Shown: positions 17,549 to 26,828, counted from the first letter of the stretch. The stretch: 64,000 nt of DNA from Dysgonomonas sp. BGC7 (GCF_001261735.1 NZ_CVRP01000017.1:1-64000), one strand, 5' to 3'. Notes: generated by a model from the letters alone, not told the origin. Numbers and translations: made by a program.

Positions 17549-18499
17549 TCAATATACTTCCTTCGCTATTTGTCTTACACTATCTGTTGCCATCAAAGAG
17601 TAGAAGTGTAGACTGGGTACACCATGTGCTATTAGTTCTTTACATTGCTTGATTCCCCATTCAATCCCGACTTCTTTAGCGGCTTCGTCAGTTTTACATT
17701 TGCGCAATTCTCCTGCCAGTTCTTCCGGAATGCTGGAACGAAATATTCTGGGAAGTACTTCTAATTGGTTCATAAGTACGATTGGCTTCACTCCCGGAAT
17801 AATTGGCTGGGTAATCCCTTCCTTTCTGCACTTTTCTACAAAAGAGAAATATTTCTGATTGTCGAAAAACATTTGTGTAACAAAATATTCAGATCCTTGT
17901 TCTGCCTTCTGCTTCATGTAATAAATGTCCGACTCCATACTCAAAGCATCTTCGTGAATCTCCGGATAGCAAGCCATACCGTACGAAAATGGTGTTGCAT
18001 TTTTTTCAAATACTGTTCCGTCCGATGCTATTCCTTCATTGAATCTATTGACCTGCTCTTGCAGATCTGTTGCATATTCGTTTCTGTTAGGGTATATCTG
18101 TTCGGGGGCAAGGCGTTTTCCATCACCCTGAAGCAGCAACAAGTTATGGACTCTTAGAAAATTCAGATCAATAAGAGCATACTCTGTTTCTTCGCGAGAG
18201 AATCCCTTGCATATCATGTGTGGAATAGCGGTTACTCCATATTTGTGCTGTATGCTTGCCGCTATGGCTACCGATCCGGGACGCTTACGTATATTGATTC
18301 TCTTTGTTGTACCGTCAGCCATCTGTTGGTCTAGGTATTCGCTATGATGAGTTGTTATGTTTATATATTGAGGGCTGAATTCAATCAGCTTATCTATAAT
18401 ATTGTACACTTTCTCAATATCGTTACCTTTCAGAGGTGGTAATATTTCGAAAGAGAACGCTGTTCCTTTTGTATTTTTAATTAATTCTGTAACTGTCAT
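17549..18499 (-). CDS. metF: 5,10-methylenetetrahydrofolate reductase
   Basis: A 316-residue FAD-dependent TIM-barrel enzyme that makes 5-methyl-THF for methionine synthesis. Family marks are the N-terminal FSFEILPP (catalytic Glu), ITTHHSE, LLLQGDG and FFVTQMFFDN-type segments. Length is normal for bacterial MetF. It lies 19 bases after rseP and so belongs to the dxr-rseP-metF run. No SAM or cobalamin riboswitch fits into the short gap upstream. Confidence 0.95.
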   Translation of the reverse strand: MTVTELIKNTKGTAFSFEILPPLKGNDIEKVYNIIDKLIEFSPQYINITTHHSEYLDQQMADGTTKRINIRKRPGSVAIAASIQHKYGVTAIPHMICKGFSREETEYALIDLNFLRVHNLLLLQGDGKRLAPEQIYPNRNEYATDLQEQVNRFNEGIASDGTVFEKNATPFSYGMACYPEIHEDALSMESDIYYMKQKAEQGSEYFVTQMFFDNQKYFSFVEKCRKEGITQPIIPGVKPIVLMNQLEVLPRIFRSSIPEELAGELRKCKTDEAAKEVGIEWGIKQCKELIAHGVPSLHFYSLMATDSVRQIAKEVY

Positions 18500-18518
18500 T
18501 TTATATTCTAAATCTTAC

Positions 18519-19856
18519 TTATTTGAAGAAAAATCTGATTATATCGTTTCCGTTGGCTACTAATAGCAACAGTAATATAAATATCATACCTGCCATCTGA
18601 GCATATTCCATAAACTTCTCGTTCGGTTTACGCCTTGTTATCACTTCGTAGAGTAGGAACATTATATGTCCGCCATCCAGCGCCGGAATAGGGAGGATAT
18701 TCATAAATGCTAGAATAATAGACAAGAACGCGGTCATAGACCAGAATGAGTGCCAATCCCAAGCCGGAGGGAATAAATTACCGATACCTGCAAATCCACT
18801 CAGGTTCTGAACCCCTTTGGATGAAAATACAAAGCGTATCTGTGCCACATATCCTTTCAGAGTTTCTACTCCCAATACAGCTCCTGCGGGTACTGCTTGG
18901 AAGAAACTATAAGAGTCTTTTTTTACTTCATAAACAGGTCTTGTAGAGCCTATACCTATAGTTAAAGCTTCACTAACCAGCACTTCTGTTTCGGTAGTGA
19001 TAGAGTCGCGTACATAGGAAATCTTTATGTTTTTTCCTTTATTTTCTTTTTTCGATATTTGTCCGACAGCCTCAGTCCATGTTGTGACAGGGTTCCTGTT
19101 TACGGCAACTATGCTATCACCTTTCTGAAGTCCGGCTTCTTTAGCTGAAGAAAATACTGAGTCGACTACGGTCGATATCCAATAGTAGTAAGGAGGTGTA
19201 GGGTCTTCGGCTTCAATTACATTTTCTGCAAATTTTTCCGGCATAGTTAATGTAACCGGCTGTCCGTTTCTTTCCACTACCACTTCTTTGGCATCAAGGA
19301 ACTGCATGAATGTATTCATGTTTAAAACTCCGCCACGATTGTTCATGTCTTTTCCATCTACACTGAGGATAATATCATGCTCCTGATAGCCTCCCAATTC
19401 TTTTACAGTTTTGGAAAATGTCATACCATTTTTTACCGACTTTACAGGAATGTACGAGTCGCCCCATGTAAATAAGATCATTCCGTATATGATGATTGCC
19501 AGAATGAAGTTGAAAAGTACGCCACCAACCATCACTAATAAACGTTGCCATGACGGTTTAGTCCTGAACTCCCAGGGCTGAGGTGGCTGAGCCATTTGCT
19601 CTTTATCCATGGATTCGTCTATCATTCCCGATATTTTTACATATCCACCGAGTGGCACCCAGCCAATACCATATTCAGTATCGCTGTTTTTTGGCTTAAA
19701 CTTGAATAGGGAAAACCAAGGGTTGAAAAAGAGATAGAATTTCTCTACTCTTATTTTGAATAATCGGGCGAATAGGAAATGTCCGAACTCGTGTATTATA
19801 ACCAGTATGGATAAACTAAGTATTAGTTGTAATGCTTTTATTAAAAATGTTTCCAT
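18519..19856 (-). CDS. rseP: site-2 zinc protease RseP
   Basis: A 445-residue inner-membrane metalloprotease. HEFGH (22-26) lies in the first transmembrane helix, PDZ-like domains fill the periplasmic middle (around KNGMTFSKTVKELGG and EAGLQKGDSIVAVN), and a C-terminal membrane helix holds the third zinc-ligand motif NILPIPALDGGH. The family cleaves membrane-spanning regulators such as anti-sigma factors and leftover signal peptides. It starts 15 bases after dxr, an isoprenoid-gene linkage found in many bacteria. Confidence 0.95.
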   Translation of the reverse strand: METFLIKALQLILSLSILVIIHEFGHFLFARLFKIRVEKFYLFFNPWFSLFKFKPKNSDTEYGIGWVPLGGYVKISGMIDESMDKEQMAQPPQPWEFRTKPSWQRLLVMVGGVLFNFILAIIIYGMILFTWGDSYIPVKSVKNGMTFSKTVKELGGYQEHDIILSVDGKDMNNRGGVLNMNTFMQFLDAKEVVVERNGQPVTLTMPEKFAENVIEAEDPTPPYYYWISTVVDSVFSSAKEAGLQKGDSIVAVNRNPVTTWTEAVGQISKKENKGKNIKISYVRDSITTETEVLVSEALTIGIGSTRPVYEVKKDSYSFFQAVPAGAVLGVETLKGYVAQIRFVFSSKGVQNLSGFAGIGNLFPPAWDWHSFWSMTAFLSIILAFMNILPIPALDGGHIMFLLYEVITRRKPNEKFMEYAQMAGMIFILLLLLVANGNDIIRFFFK

Positions 19857-19871
19857 TAAATATTTCTAGAG

Positions 19872-21020
19872 TTAATTGATTAAATCTTGTGCAATATATC
19901 GTGCCTCCATATCAGTCTGTACATAATCTTCATAAGATGGAGATGTTATAAAACTCGCTTTTTCCATTGTACTTTCTATAATGTCGCTCATCTCAAGAAA
20001 GCCTACTTTTTCGCTTAGAAATGCTGATACTGCTATTTCATTGGCAGCATTCATTATACATGCCATATTTCCTTTTATGCGTGCAGCTTCGAACGCAAAT
20101 GTGAGATTGCGGAAGCGACTGATATCCGGTTGTTCGAATGTCATGGTCTTTAGTTTGAAAAAGTCGAGGCGTTCAAGGTTTGATTTTATTCTTCTGGGAT
20201 ATGATAGTGCATATTGTATAGGCAGGTGCATATCCGGTAATCCTAATTGTGCGATTATGGATGAATCTTCGAATTGCACCATCGAATGGATAATAGACTG
20301 AGGGTGCACTACTACCTCTATCTGGTCAGGCTCTACGTCAAAGAGCCATTTTGCTTCTATCATCTCCAGCCCTTTGTTCATAAGGGATGCCGAGTCTATA
20401 GTTACTTTTGCGCCCATACTCCAATTGGGGTGCTTCAACGCTTCGGCTTTTGTTACCTTGCTCAGTTGTTCTTTCGAATGATTCCGAAAAGGACCTCCTG
20501 ATGCAGTAAGTAATATCTTTTCGATAGGAGAATGTTCTCCTGTAAGACACTGAAATATAGCAGAATGTTCCGAATCGACAGGTAAGATCGGCGTTTTATT
20601 CTCTAAGGCCAGTGATGTAATAAGCTCTCCTGCCACAACTAGAGTTTCTTTGTTGGCCAAAGCGATTATCTTTTTTGCTTTTATGGCATTAATTGTTGGT
20701 TTTAGTCCCGAGTAACCAACCATAGCGGTGAGCACGATGTCGATAGGTTCGCTTTCTACCACTTGAGCAATAGACTCACTGCCTGCCCAAACTTTTATGG
20801 GTAAATCGACAAGGGCCTGCTTTAGTTGGGCGTATTTGTTATCATTTGCAATAACTACAACTTCGGGCGAAAACTCACGGGCTTGTTTGATCAGTAGATC
20901 TACATTGTCGTTTGCCGTAAGCGCATATATTTCGAAATCCTCGGGATGCTCCCGTACTACATCGAGAGCTTGTGTCCCAATTGAGCCGGTTGAACCTAAG
21001 ATAGCGATATTTCGTTTCAT
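19872..21020 (-). CDS. dxr: 1-deoxy-D-xylulose-5-phosphate reductoisomerase
   Basis: A 382-residue enzyme of the non-mevalonate isoprenoid pathway, converting DXP to MEP with NADPH. It starts with the NADPH motif LGSTGSIGTQALDVV. The metal-binding and substrate segments LPVDSEHSAIFQCL, TASGGPFR and MNKGLEMIEAKWLF are all intact. It lies 30 bases after the M23-like gene and 15 bases before rseP, consistent with one leftward operon. Confidence 0.97.
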   Translation of the reverse strand: MKRNIAILGSTGSIGTQALDVVREHPEDFEIYALTANDNVDLLIKQAREFSPEVVVIANDNKYAQLKQALVDLPIKVWAGSESIAQVVESEPIDIVLTAMVGYSGLKPTINAIKAKKIIALANKETLVVAGELITSLALENKTPILPVDSEHSAIFQCLTGEHSPIEKILLTASGGPFRNHSKEQLSKVTKAEALKHPNWSMGAKVTIDSASLMNKGLEMIEAKWLFDVEPDQIEVVVHPQSIIHSMVQFEDSSIIAQLGLPDMHLPIQYALSYPRRIKSNLERLDFFKLKTMTFEQPDISRFRNLTFAFEAARIKGNMACIMNAANEIAVSAFLSEKVGFLEMSDIIESTMEKASFITSPSYEDYVQTDMEARYIAQDLIN

Positions 21021-21050
21021 ATAATTCTTTAACTTGTTTGGTATTTTAGT

Positions 21051-21926
21051 TTAGAAAGATATATAATTTTCAGGATTCACAGCATTGCCTTTATACCAGA
21101 GCTCGAAGTTTAATGCAGTTTGAGAATCTTTTTCCGCTTTGTCATCTATCACCGCTATTGCTTCGCCGGTTCGTACCTTGTCGCCGGTTTGTTTGAGAAG
21201 GATAGAATTATTCTTGTATATGGATGTAAATCCATTTTTATGCTGTATCTGTATTGTATATCCCGAATTTATATCATATCCCGCAAAAACAATAGAGCCA
21301 TCGAGTGTTGCAGATACTGTTTCTTTCGATGAATCTTTTATTTTTATAGTGATGCCATAATGATTCTTTGATGGGTCGAACCGAGAAGTTATAAAGCCTT
21401 TCGCCGGCTTGAAAAACACCAGCCCTTCCATCGGATTGGTGGGAGATGAAGATAAAACAGAAAGATTGTATTTCTCTTCTTCTTCGTAGTGTTTTGCAAA
21501 TTGCTTCTCTAGTTCAGTCTTTTTAAGAGATGGATCGTTTTCAGATACCGATATGGTATCAATCATTTTTACAGAGTCGAACTGTCTTTTGCCTGAAAAA
21601 ATATCCCGCAAATTATTGATGTAAGCTTCTTGATATTTTAGTTGCTGTTCCAGAGAGTCTGTTCTTATTGCTGCACGTAAAGCTTTTTCCCTGATTTCAG
21701 AATCCAGATAGCCCGGAAGATAGTATCGTATAGGAGTTGCAATTATAATGGCAGATGTGACTGTTATTAAGAAAAAGGCAAAGATGAGTAATAGCATAGC
21801 ACCCGAAAATATAGAAGCTTTTATTTTCCATATTTCTTCCAATGTATTCTCGTTTATAACAGAAAGCCTGTACTTGAAATGCAGTCGCTTCCAGAAATTA
21901 TGTTTGCTCTTCTTACTTTTTGTCAT
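21051..21926 (-). CDS. membrane-anchored degenerate LytM/M23 protein
   Basis: 291 residues: a basic cytosolic tail, one transmembrane segment (about 38-62), a periplasmic helical region and a C-terminal LytM-like domain (about 175-285). The fold signature is present (FITSRFDPSKNHYGI, LDGSIVFAGYD, GFTSIYKN, FELW). The zinc ligands are mostly gone: H-x-G-x-D reads HYGIT, the Y-x-H histidine is N, and the terminal H-x-H-F-E reads ALNFE. It is therefore probably a non-enzymatic activator, as EnvC and NlpD are in Proteobacteria (by analogy). The start at 21926 is chosen because the longer frame adds an atypical leader. Confidence 0.8.
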   Translation of the reverse strand: MTKSKKSKHNFWKRLHFKYRLSVINENTLEEIWKIKASIFSGAMLLLIFAFFLITVTSAIIIATPIRYYLPGYLDSEIREKALRAAIRTDSLEQQLKYQEAYINNLRDIFSGKRQFDSVKMIDTISVSENDPSLKKTELEKQFAKHYEEEEKYNLSVLSSSPTNPMEGLVFFKPAKGFITSRFDPSKNHYGITIKIKDSSKETVSATLDGSIVFAGYDINSGYTIQIQHKNGFTSIYKNNSILLKQTGDKVRTGEAIAVIDDKAEKDSQTALNFELWYKGNAVNPENYISF

Positions 21927-22104
21927 TTGTTGCTTTGGCCTTGTCAGATTATCAAATGTTTGTTGTTTCGAGTATATCTGATGACCAAACCGCAAATTTA
22001 AGAAAAAAGAGGTATAGTTTAGTTAGTTATAGTTGTAGAAAACATTAAAATATCCTTTTTTTAATTATTTGCGATAAAACAGCCTCTTTCTTATTTTTTT
22101 TAGC

Positions 22105-22112
22105 TATTTTTG
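22105..22112 (+). promoter_or_regulatory. -7 box upstream of the serine palmitoyltransferase
   Basis: TATTTTTG matches TAnnTTTG 74 bases before the start codon. No -33 TTTG is seen at standard spacing. Confidence 0.35.
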
Positions 22113-22186
22113 CAGCCTGCATTTTTGTGAGATAACGAGATATCTGGAGTGCAGTTATAATAATTTTATTTTGTTATAAATTGAAT

Positions 22187-23392
22187 ATGAGTTTACTAAC
22201 TGATAAATTGTATCGGTATGATGCGGCGAGAAACGCCCGCTCTGCAGGGATTTACCCTTATTTTAGACAGATACAAAGCGACCAAGACACAGAGGTTGTT
22301 ATTGACGGCAAGAAAGTGTTAATGTTCGGATCTAATGCCTATCTGGGGTTAACCAACCATCCAAAAGTAAAAGAAGCGTCTATAGAAGCTACAAAAAAAT
22401 ATGGAACAGGTATGGCCGGTTCTCGTTTTTTGAATGGGACGCTCGATATCCATGTGGAATTGGAGAAGAAATTAGCTGAGTTTGTAGGAAAAGAAGATGC
22501 TATCGTCTATTCTACCGGATTTAACGTTAATCAAGGTGTTATATCTTGTCTAACAGGGCGTGAAGACTATATTCTCTGGGATGAATTGGATCATGCTTCT
22601 ATAATAGAAGGTTGCAGGGTGTCTTATTCGACTAAACTGAAGTTTAGGCATAATGATATGTCTTCGTTGGAAAAGCAGCTTCAGAGATGCGAACCGGATA
22701 AGGTGAAGCTTATTGTTGTAGACGGAGTGTTTAGTATGGAAGGAGATGTTGCAAAGTTACCTGAAATAGTACAATTGGCTAAACGGTATAATGCTAGTGT
22801 AATGGTTGATGAAGCTCATAGCTTAGGTGTTATGGGTACAAATTATAGTGGAAAGGGCTTGGTGGAAGAGTGTGGTCTTGCCAACGATGTTGATCTTATT
22901 ATGGGCACATTTAGCAAATCGCTAGCTTCTATCGGAGGATTTATTGCAGGGAATGAAACTGTTTTAGATTACCTGAGACACAACTCCAGGGCTTATATAT
23001 TTACAGCAAGTGCTACTCCGGGTGCTACAGCGGCAGCCAGCGCAGCATTGGATATTTTGAAATCAGAACCTGAAAGGATCAAAGCGTTGTGGGATATAAC
23101 ACATTATGCACTTGATGGATTTCGTGAAATGGGATGCGAAATAGGACATACTTCAACTCCTATTATACCATTGTTTATCAGAGATAATGAGAAAACGTTT
23201 ATAATTACAAAAATGCTCTTCGAAGAAGGTGTGTTTGTGAATCCTGTAGTTGCTCCTGCGGTTGCTCCTGCGGATACTCTTATCCGTTTTTCTCTGATGG
23301 CTACACATACAAAGGAGCAGGTAGATGCTGCTTTGCAAAGAATAGAAAGAGTATTCAAAAAGATGGGTGTTTTGTCTGGAATAAATGCTTAA
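22187..23392 (+). CDS. spt: serine palmitoyltransferase
   Basis: A 401-residue PLP enzyme of the alpha-oxoamine synthase family. It closely follows the Bacteroides SPT sequence as I recall it (VYPYFR-like start, KVLMFGSNAYLGLT, GSRFLNGTLDIHVELE, VKLIVVDGVFSMEGD, MGTFSKSLASIGGF with PLP lysine K244, DEAH 208-211). It condenses serine with palmitoyl-CoA, the first step of sphingolipid synthesis. The related KBL and BioF are less likely given the YxYFR start. ATG at 22187 is preferred over the in-frame TTG at 22181. It is monocistronic, with a strong terminator after it. Confidence 0.9.
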   Translation: MSLLTDKLYRYDAARNARSAGIYPYFRQIQSDQDTEVVIDGKKVLMFGSNAYLGLTNHPKVKEASIEATKKYGTGMAGSRFLNGTLDIHVELEKKLAEFVGKEDAIVYSTGFNVNQGVISCLTGREDYILWDELDHASIIEGCRVSYSTKLKFRHNDMSSLEKQLQRCEPDKVKLIVVDGVFSMEGDVAKLPEIVQLAKRYNASVMVDEAHSLGVMGTNYSGKGLVEECGLANDVDLIMGTFSKSLASIGGFIAGNETVLDYLRHNSRAYIFTASATPGATAAASAALDILKSEPERIKALWDITHYALDGFREMGCEIGHTSTPIIPLFIRDNEKTFIITKMLFEEGVFVNPVVAPAVAPADTLIRFSLMATHTKEQVDAALQRIERVFKKMGVLSGINA

Positions 23393-23432
23393 TTCGAGAT
23401 AGAATATATCGTCTTTTTTTTATAAAATAATA

Positions 23433-23480
23433 TAACCCTCTATCCGTTAAAAGATAGAGGGTTAATTTTTTTTTTTTTGT
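23433..23480 (+). terminator. terminator after spt
   Basis: A perfect 12-bp stem TAACCCTCTATC / GATAGAGGGTTA (23433-23444 / 23453-23464), followed by an A and an unbroken T tract to 23478. Confidence 0.95.
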
Positions 23481-23492
23481 TAGATATTGCGG

Positions 23493-24806
23493 ATGAATAT
23501 TAAATTAAAATCATTTTTGCTTATAATTGCTGTTCTTTTTTCTGTAGAGGTATTTTCTCAAGACTATATAATGTCCGACGATTACTATTCTTACAATGAA
23601 GATATAGCAGGGTCGGGTATAAAAAAAGTTTGCATCTTTAAGTCGTTGACAGGAGTTACTCTTAAATACGAATCGACGGCTCTGTCTGTCAATTTTTATA
23701 GTTACCGTTATTCTATATCGGATAAAGAATTAGTAACAGATGTGTCGCCTTCATCCAGTGGAGGTGTTACGACCTATACACTGTCGAATCTGGTCGATAG
23801 CAGAGGATATATGGTTGAAGAAGATGGTGTATTGAAAGCGGCCGTATGGATTATAGACTATGGTCTGCATCAGCCCGTTTTTACGTCGATAGATGTGGTT
23901 GAAAGTGAAGATAAGTGTGAGAATATAAAGTTATATGTGACGAAATCGGATGAACTCTCTTTTTATACAAACGGTGGTGCAAAGAGGGATGTGAAAAGGA
24001 AATATACAATACATTACGATAATCAAGTATGGAATGAAGATAATTTGCAATTTGAAAATAAAGAAGTTGTAGTTCCTGAAAGAGAGGTTGGGGCAGAGGT
24101 TCTTGTTTCGGCTCCATTGAAAGATACTAAGTTTGTATTGCAGGGGGATCAATTCGCTAAATATTTTGGAGTGGCAAAGCAATTGGAATCAGCTGCATAT
24201 TCTGCAATCTCGGTTAAGGCGCATATTGTAACGGTTCAGGAAAAGAGAAATGTAGCCAACGAAAAGAAAACGGAAGGAAGTGATCTCGGAGGTTCTGCTC
24301 CTGTTACGATAAATTTTTATGGGCATGGAAATGAACCTGTAGTAGATTATTATACATGGCTGATATATAATAGCAGAGATATGAACAACCCTGTAGATCG
24401 TTATACGGATCAGGATATAAAATATACTTTCGAGGAGTCCGGAGACTTTGTTGTGAAGCTGGAGGTGGCCGGACGTTCGTCAATGTGTATAGATACAGCC
24501 AGTGTGAGTTTTAATATATCAATATCGTCTCTTGATATTCCTAATTACTTTTCTCCGGGCGACTCTCCCGGATCTAATGATGAATTTCGGGTTGCGTATA
24601 AGTCGCTTGTGAAGTTTAAATGTACCATCTTTAATCGTTGGGGCAAAAAGTTGTATGAATGGAGTGATCCGGCTAAAGGTTGGGACGGTAAATATAATGG
24701 ACGGTATGTAACTACCGGAGTTTATTTTTATGTCATTGAGGCTTTAGGTTCTGATGGTATCAGATATAAGCGGGGAGGTGATATTAATGTTCTTCGCGGC
24801 AGATAA
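23493..24806 (+). CDS. secreted T9SS cargo with type B C-terminal sorting domain
   Basis: 437 residues with a signal peptide (MNIKLKSFLLIIAVLFSVEVFS-Q), a beta-rich N-terminal half, a PKD/Ig-like segment (about 285-345, ending FVVKLEVAGRSSMCIDTASV) and a C-terminal gliding-motility-associated domain (about 350-437). Marks of the last are IPNYFSPG, FKCTIFNRWGKKLYEW, GWDGKYNG and TTGVYFYVI. This type B domain directs export by the type IX system, usually for SprF-dependent surface or secreted proteins. ATG 23493 is chosen over TTG 23487. It begins only 13 bases after the preceding T tract and needs its own promoter, which I do not see. Confidence 0.85.
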   Translation: MNIKLKSFLLIIAVLFSVEVFSQDYIMSDDYYSYNEDIAGSGIKKVCIFKSLTGVTLKYESTALSVNFYSYRYSISDKELVTDVSPSSSGGVTTYTLSNLVDSRGYMVEEDGVLKAAVWIIDYGLHQPVFTSIDVVESEDKCENIKLYVTKSDELSFYTNGGAKRDVKRKYTIHYDNQVWNEDNLQFENKEVVVPEREVGAEVLVSAPLKDTKFVLQGDQFAKYFGVAKQLESAAYSAISVKAHIVTVQEKRNVANEKKTEGSDLGGSAPVTINFYGHGNEPVVDYYTWLIYNSRDMNNPVDRYTDQDIKYTFEESGDFVVKLEVAGRSSMCIDTASVSFNISISSLDIPNYFSPGDSPGSNDEFRVAYKSLVKFKCTIFNRWGKKLYEWSDPAKGWDGKYNGRYVTTGVYFYVIEALGSDGIRYKRGGDINVLRGR

Positions 24807-24812
24807 ATGGTG

Positions 24813-25820
24813 TTATAGCCACCCATTGTTCTTATACCATTCAACGGACTCTTTTAGTCCTGCTTCCAGATTGTATTTCGGAGAAAAGCCTAGATCTTTA
24901 ATCAAAGGTTCTGTATCACATACCCAATTACGTTGTTTCATAATTTTGTACTTGTCTCTGTTTAGGGTAGAAGGCTGTTTCGTTATTTTTGAGATATCTT
25001 CTGCTATTACCGATATTCCTTTCAGTAGCCACAACGGAACTTTGAGGCTGATAACATGCTTCTTGTTGATGGTCTTTTTTACTAGCTGTGTATATTCTTT
25101 GTCCGTGTATATATCGCCATCGGCAACAAAATAGCTTCTGTTTTTTATGTCGCTTTTTAGGGCAAGAAATGCTGCATCGACTAAGTCTTTTACATAAATA
25201 AACGTTAGGTGTTGGGGCTTAAATCCGGCTCCGACGTCTAACCCCGATCTTACAGTTTTTATCATCAGAAAGTAGTCCTTTTCCCGTGGTCCATACACCC
25301 CTGTTGGACGTAAAATTATATAAGGGAAGTCTTCTGTTGATTGTAGATATTGTTCAGCTTTTAGCTTGCTTTTTCCATATGCGGTGTTTGGATTGGGGGT
25401 GTCTGATAGCTTTATTGGGGTGTAATTATTCTCGTCACCAACGCCAAATGCACTGAGGCTGCTCATTAATATGAACTTGTCGGGTGTGGCTGCTTCTCGA
25501 AGAGTGTCTATTAAATTAACAGTAAATCGAAAATTTATTTTATCGAAATCATCAATGTTTAGGCACTTTGTTATACCAGCATTGTGTATCACGTAGTCGA
25601 ATCGTCCACGCTTAGTAACAAAATCTTTTAGCTGCGCTTTTAGTCGTTTTTTGTCTCCATAGTTGAGGTCTATAAAGTTTATCCGTTCATCTTTCAGGTA
25701 GTCTTTGTTGCTGCTTTGGCGTACGCCTGCCCATACTTCATAGTTTTCACTCAGAGCCTTCTCTACTAGAAAACTTCCGATAAAGCCACTGGCTCCTGTA
25801 ATGAGTATACGTTTTGTCAT
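24813..25820 (-). CDS. NAD-dependent epimerase/dehydratase family protein (extended SDR)
   Basis: 335 residues. The N-terminal Rossmann motif TGASGFIGSF is at about 8-17, NAGIT follows, and the catalytic S-S-x-x-x-G with Y-x-x-x-K (YGKSK, about 168-172) and RPTGVYGPRE are typical of extended SDRs acting on nucleotide sugars, sterols or flavanone-like substrates. The substrate is not determinable here. It converges on the T9SS cargo gene with 6 bases between the stops. A -7 box lies 56 bases upstream. Confidence 0.85.
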   Translation of the reverse strand: MTKRILITGASGFIGSFLVEKALSENYEVWAGVRQSSNKDYLKDERINFIDLNYGDKKRLKAQLKDFVTKRGRFDYVIHNAGITKCLNIDDFDKINFRFTVNLIDTLREAATPDKFILMSSLSAFGVGDENNYTPIKLSDTPNPNTAYGKSKLKAEQYLQSTEDFPYIILRPTGVYGPREKDYFLMIKTVRSGLDVGAGFKPQHLTFIYVKDLVDAAFLALKSDIKNRSYFVADGDIYTDKEYTQLVKKTINKKHVISLKVPLWLLKGISVIAEDISKITKQPSTLNRDKYKIMKQRNWVCDTEPLIKDLGFSPKYNLEAGLKESVEWYKNNGWL

Positions 25821-25876
25821 TTTTCTTTTGAATAATGGGCGGATTTAGTTGGATTTGTAACGTGAATCCCTATTTG

Positions 25877-25884
25877 CAAAGGTA
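25877..25884 (-). promoter_or_regulatory. -7 box upstream of the epimerase gene
   Basis: TACCTTTG on the minus strand matches TAnnTTTG 56 bases before the start codon. The -33 box is not clear. Confidence 0.35.
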
Positions 25885-25964
25885 AATAAAAAAGGACAGA
25901 TGACATTTAATCTGTTCTCTAAAACTTTAAGTGAAAAATAAATAGAACTTTAACGTTATAAATA

Positions 25965-25995
25965 TTTGTAAGTTTGAAAAATATAACTAAATTTG
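25965..25995 (+). promoter_or_regulatory. promoter of the rpmB-rpmG-DUF4295 operon
   Basis: TTTG (25965-25968), a 19-base spacer and TAAATTTG (25988-25995): a full match to the Bacteroidales primary-sigma consensus, 55 bases before rpmB. Confidence 0.75.
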
Positions 25996-26050
25996 CATCC
26001 CGATTTTGCATACGAATAACTAAAAAAATAAATATAAAAATACGATAGCG

Positions 26051-26290
26051 ATGTCCAAAGTTTGTCAAATTACAGGAAAAAAAGCTATGGTTGGCAACAA
26101 CGTTTCTCACTCTAACAGAAAGACTAAGAGAAAGTTTAATGTCAATCTTTTCAGAAAGAAATTCTACTGGGTAGAAGAAGATTGTTGGATCAGCCTAAAT
26201 ATTTCAGCTGCAGGTCTCCGTACAATCAATAAAATTGGTTTGGATGCTGCGCTGAAAAGAGCGGCTTCAGACGGGTATTTGAACGCATAA
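26051..26290 (+). CDS. rpmB: 50S ribosomal protein L28
   Basis: A 79-residue large-subunit protein. [27 protein letters not shown] is the L28 signature. C5 is present, but the second half lacks the extra zinc-ligand cysteines, so this is a C-minus type. It is first in an operon with rpmG (19-base gap) and the DUF4295 gene, driven by the consensus promoter just upstream. Confidence 0.97.
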   Translation: MSKVCQITGKKAMVGNNVSHSNRKTKRKFNVNLFRKKFYWVEEDCWISLNISAAGLRTINKIGLDAALKRAASDGYLNA

Positions 26291-26309
26291 AATCAGGAGG
26301 ACCTAGAAA

Positions 26310-26498
26310 ATGGCTAAGAAAGCAAAAGGAAACAGAATCCAGGTGATATTGGAGTGCACAGAGCACAAAGAAAGTGGTATGCCGGGCACATCACGTTATA
26401 TCACAACAAAAAACAGAAAGAACACAACTGAAAGACTAGAGTTGAAAAAATACAACCCTGTTCTTAAGAAAGTAACTGTTCATAAAGAAATTAAATAA
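26310..26498 (+). CDS. rpmG: 50S ribosomal protein L33
   Basis: A 62-residue large-subunit protein with the L33 pattern ([15 protein letters not shown]...[23 protein letters not shown]). Only one of the four zinc-ligand cysteines seen in C-plus L33 is present (C14), so it is a zinc-independent form. It sits between rpmB and the DUF4295 gene, 19 and 13 bases away. Confidence 0.97.
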   Translation: MAKKAKGNRIQVILECTEHKESGMPGTSRYITTKNRKNTTERLELKKYNPVLKKVTVHKEIK

Positions 26499-26511
26499 AA
26501 CGACATAAACC

Positions 26512-26673
26512 ATGGCAAAGAAAGTTGTAGCGGGTTATCGTGATGCATCGTCAAAAGATGGTCGTAACTACGCAAAAGTAATTAAAGTGGTAAAGTCGCC
26601 TAAAACAGGTGCTTACACTTTTAAAGAAGAAATGGTTCCTAACGAATCTGTACAGAATTATTTTACGAAATAA
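26512..26673 (+). CDS. DUF4295 family small basic protein
   Basis: 53 residues (MAKKVVAGYRDASSKDGRN...VQNYFTK), very basic at the N-terminus. This small family is confined to Bacteroidetes and nearly always follows L28 and L33, which suggests a ribosomal or ribosome-associated role (inference from linkage). It starts 13 bases after rpmG and is followed by a strong terminator, so it is the last gene of the operon. Confidence 0.9.
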   Translation: MAKKVVAGYRDASSKDGRNYAKVIKVVKSPKTGAYTFKEEMVPNESVQNYFTK

Positions 26674-26690
26674 TCTTGTTAAAAATATTT

Positions 26691-26730
26691 AAAACGCCTC
26701 CTTCGACTTAAAGTAGGGAGGCGTTTTTGT
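26691..26730 (+). terminator. terminator of the rpmB operon
   Basis: AAAACGCCTCC (26691-26701) pairs perfectly with GGAGGCGTTTT (26717-26727), ending in Ts. Confidence 0.92.
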
Positions 26731-26741
26731 TTTCCATTTTG

Positions 26742-26749
26742 TAGCTTTG
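26742..26749 (+). promoter_or_regulatory. -7 box upstream of ftsY
   Basis: TAGCTTTG matches TAnnTTTG just after the rpmB-operon terminator, 79 bases before ftsY. The -33 box is not at standard spacing. Confidence 0.4.
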
Positions 26750-26828
26750 TATAAGGCTTGATTAGAGAGGTTTATTTTGTTGAGACGATCTCTGAAGGAT
26801 GCTTTAATAATCAAAAATAATAGAAGAT

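Noticed and set aside
23465-23480. Long T tract as a phase-variation homopolymer for the T9SS cargo gene
   Set aside because: It is the U tract of the spt terminator and lies outside the reading frame. There is no evidence it alters expression.
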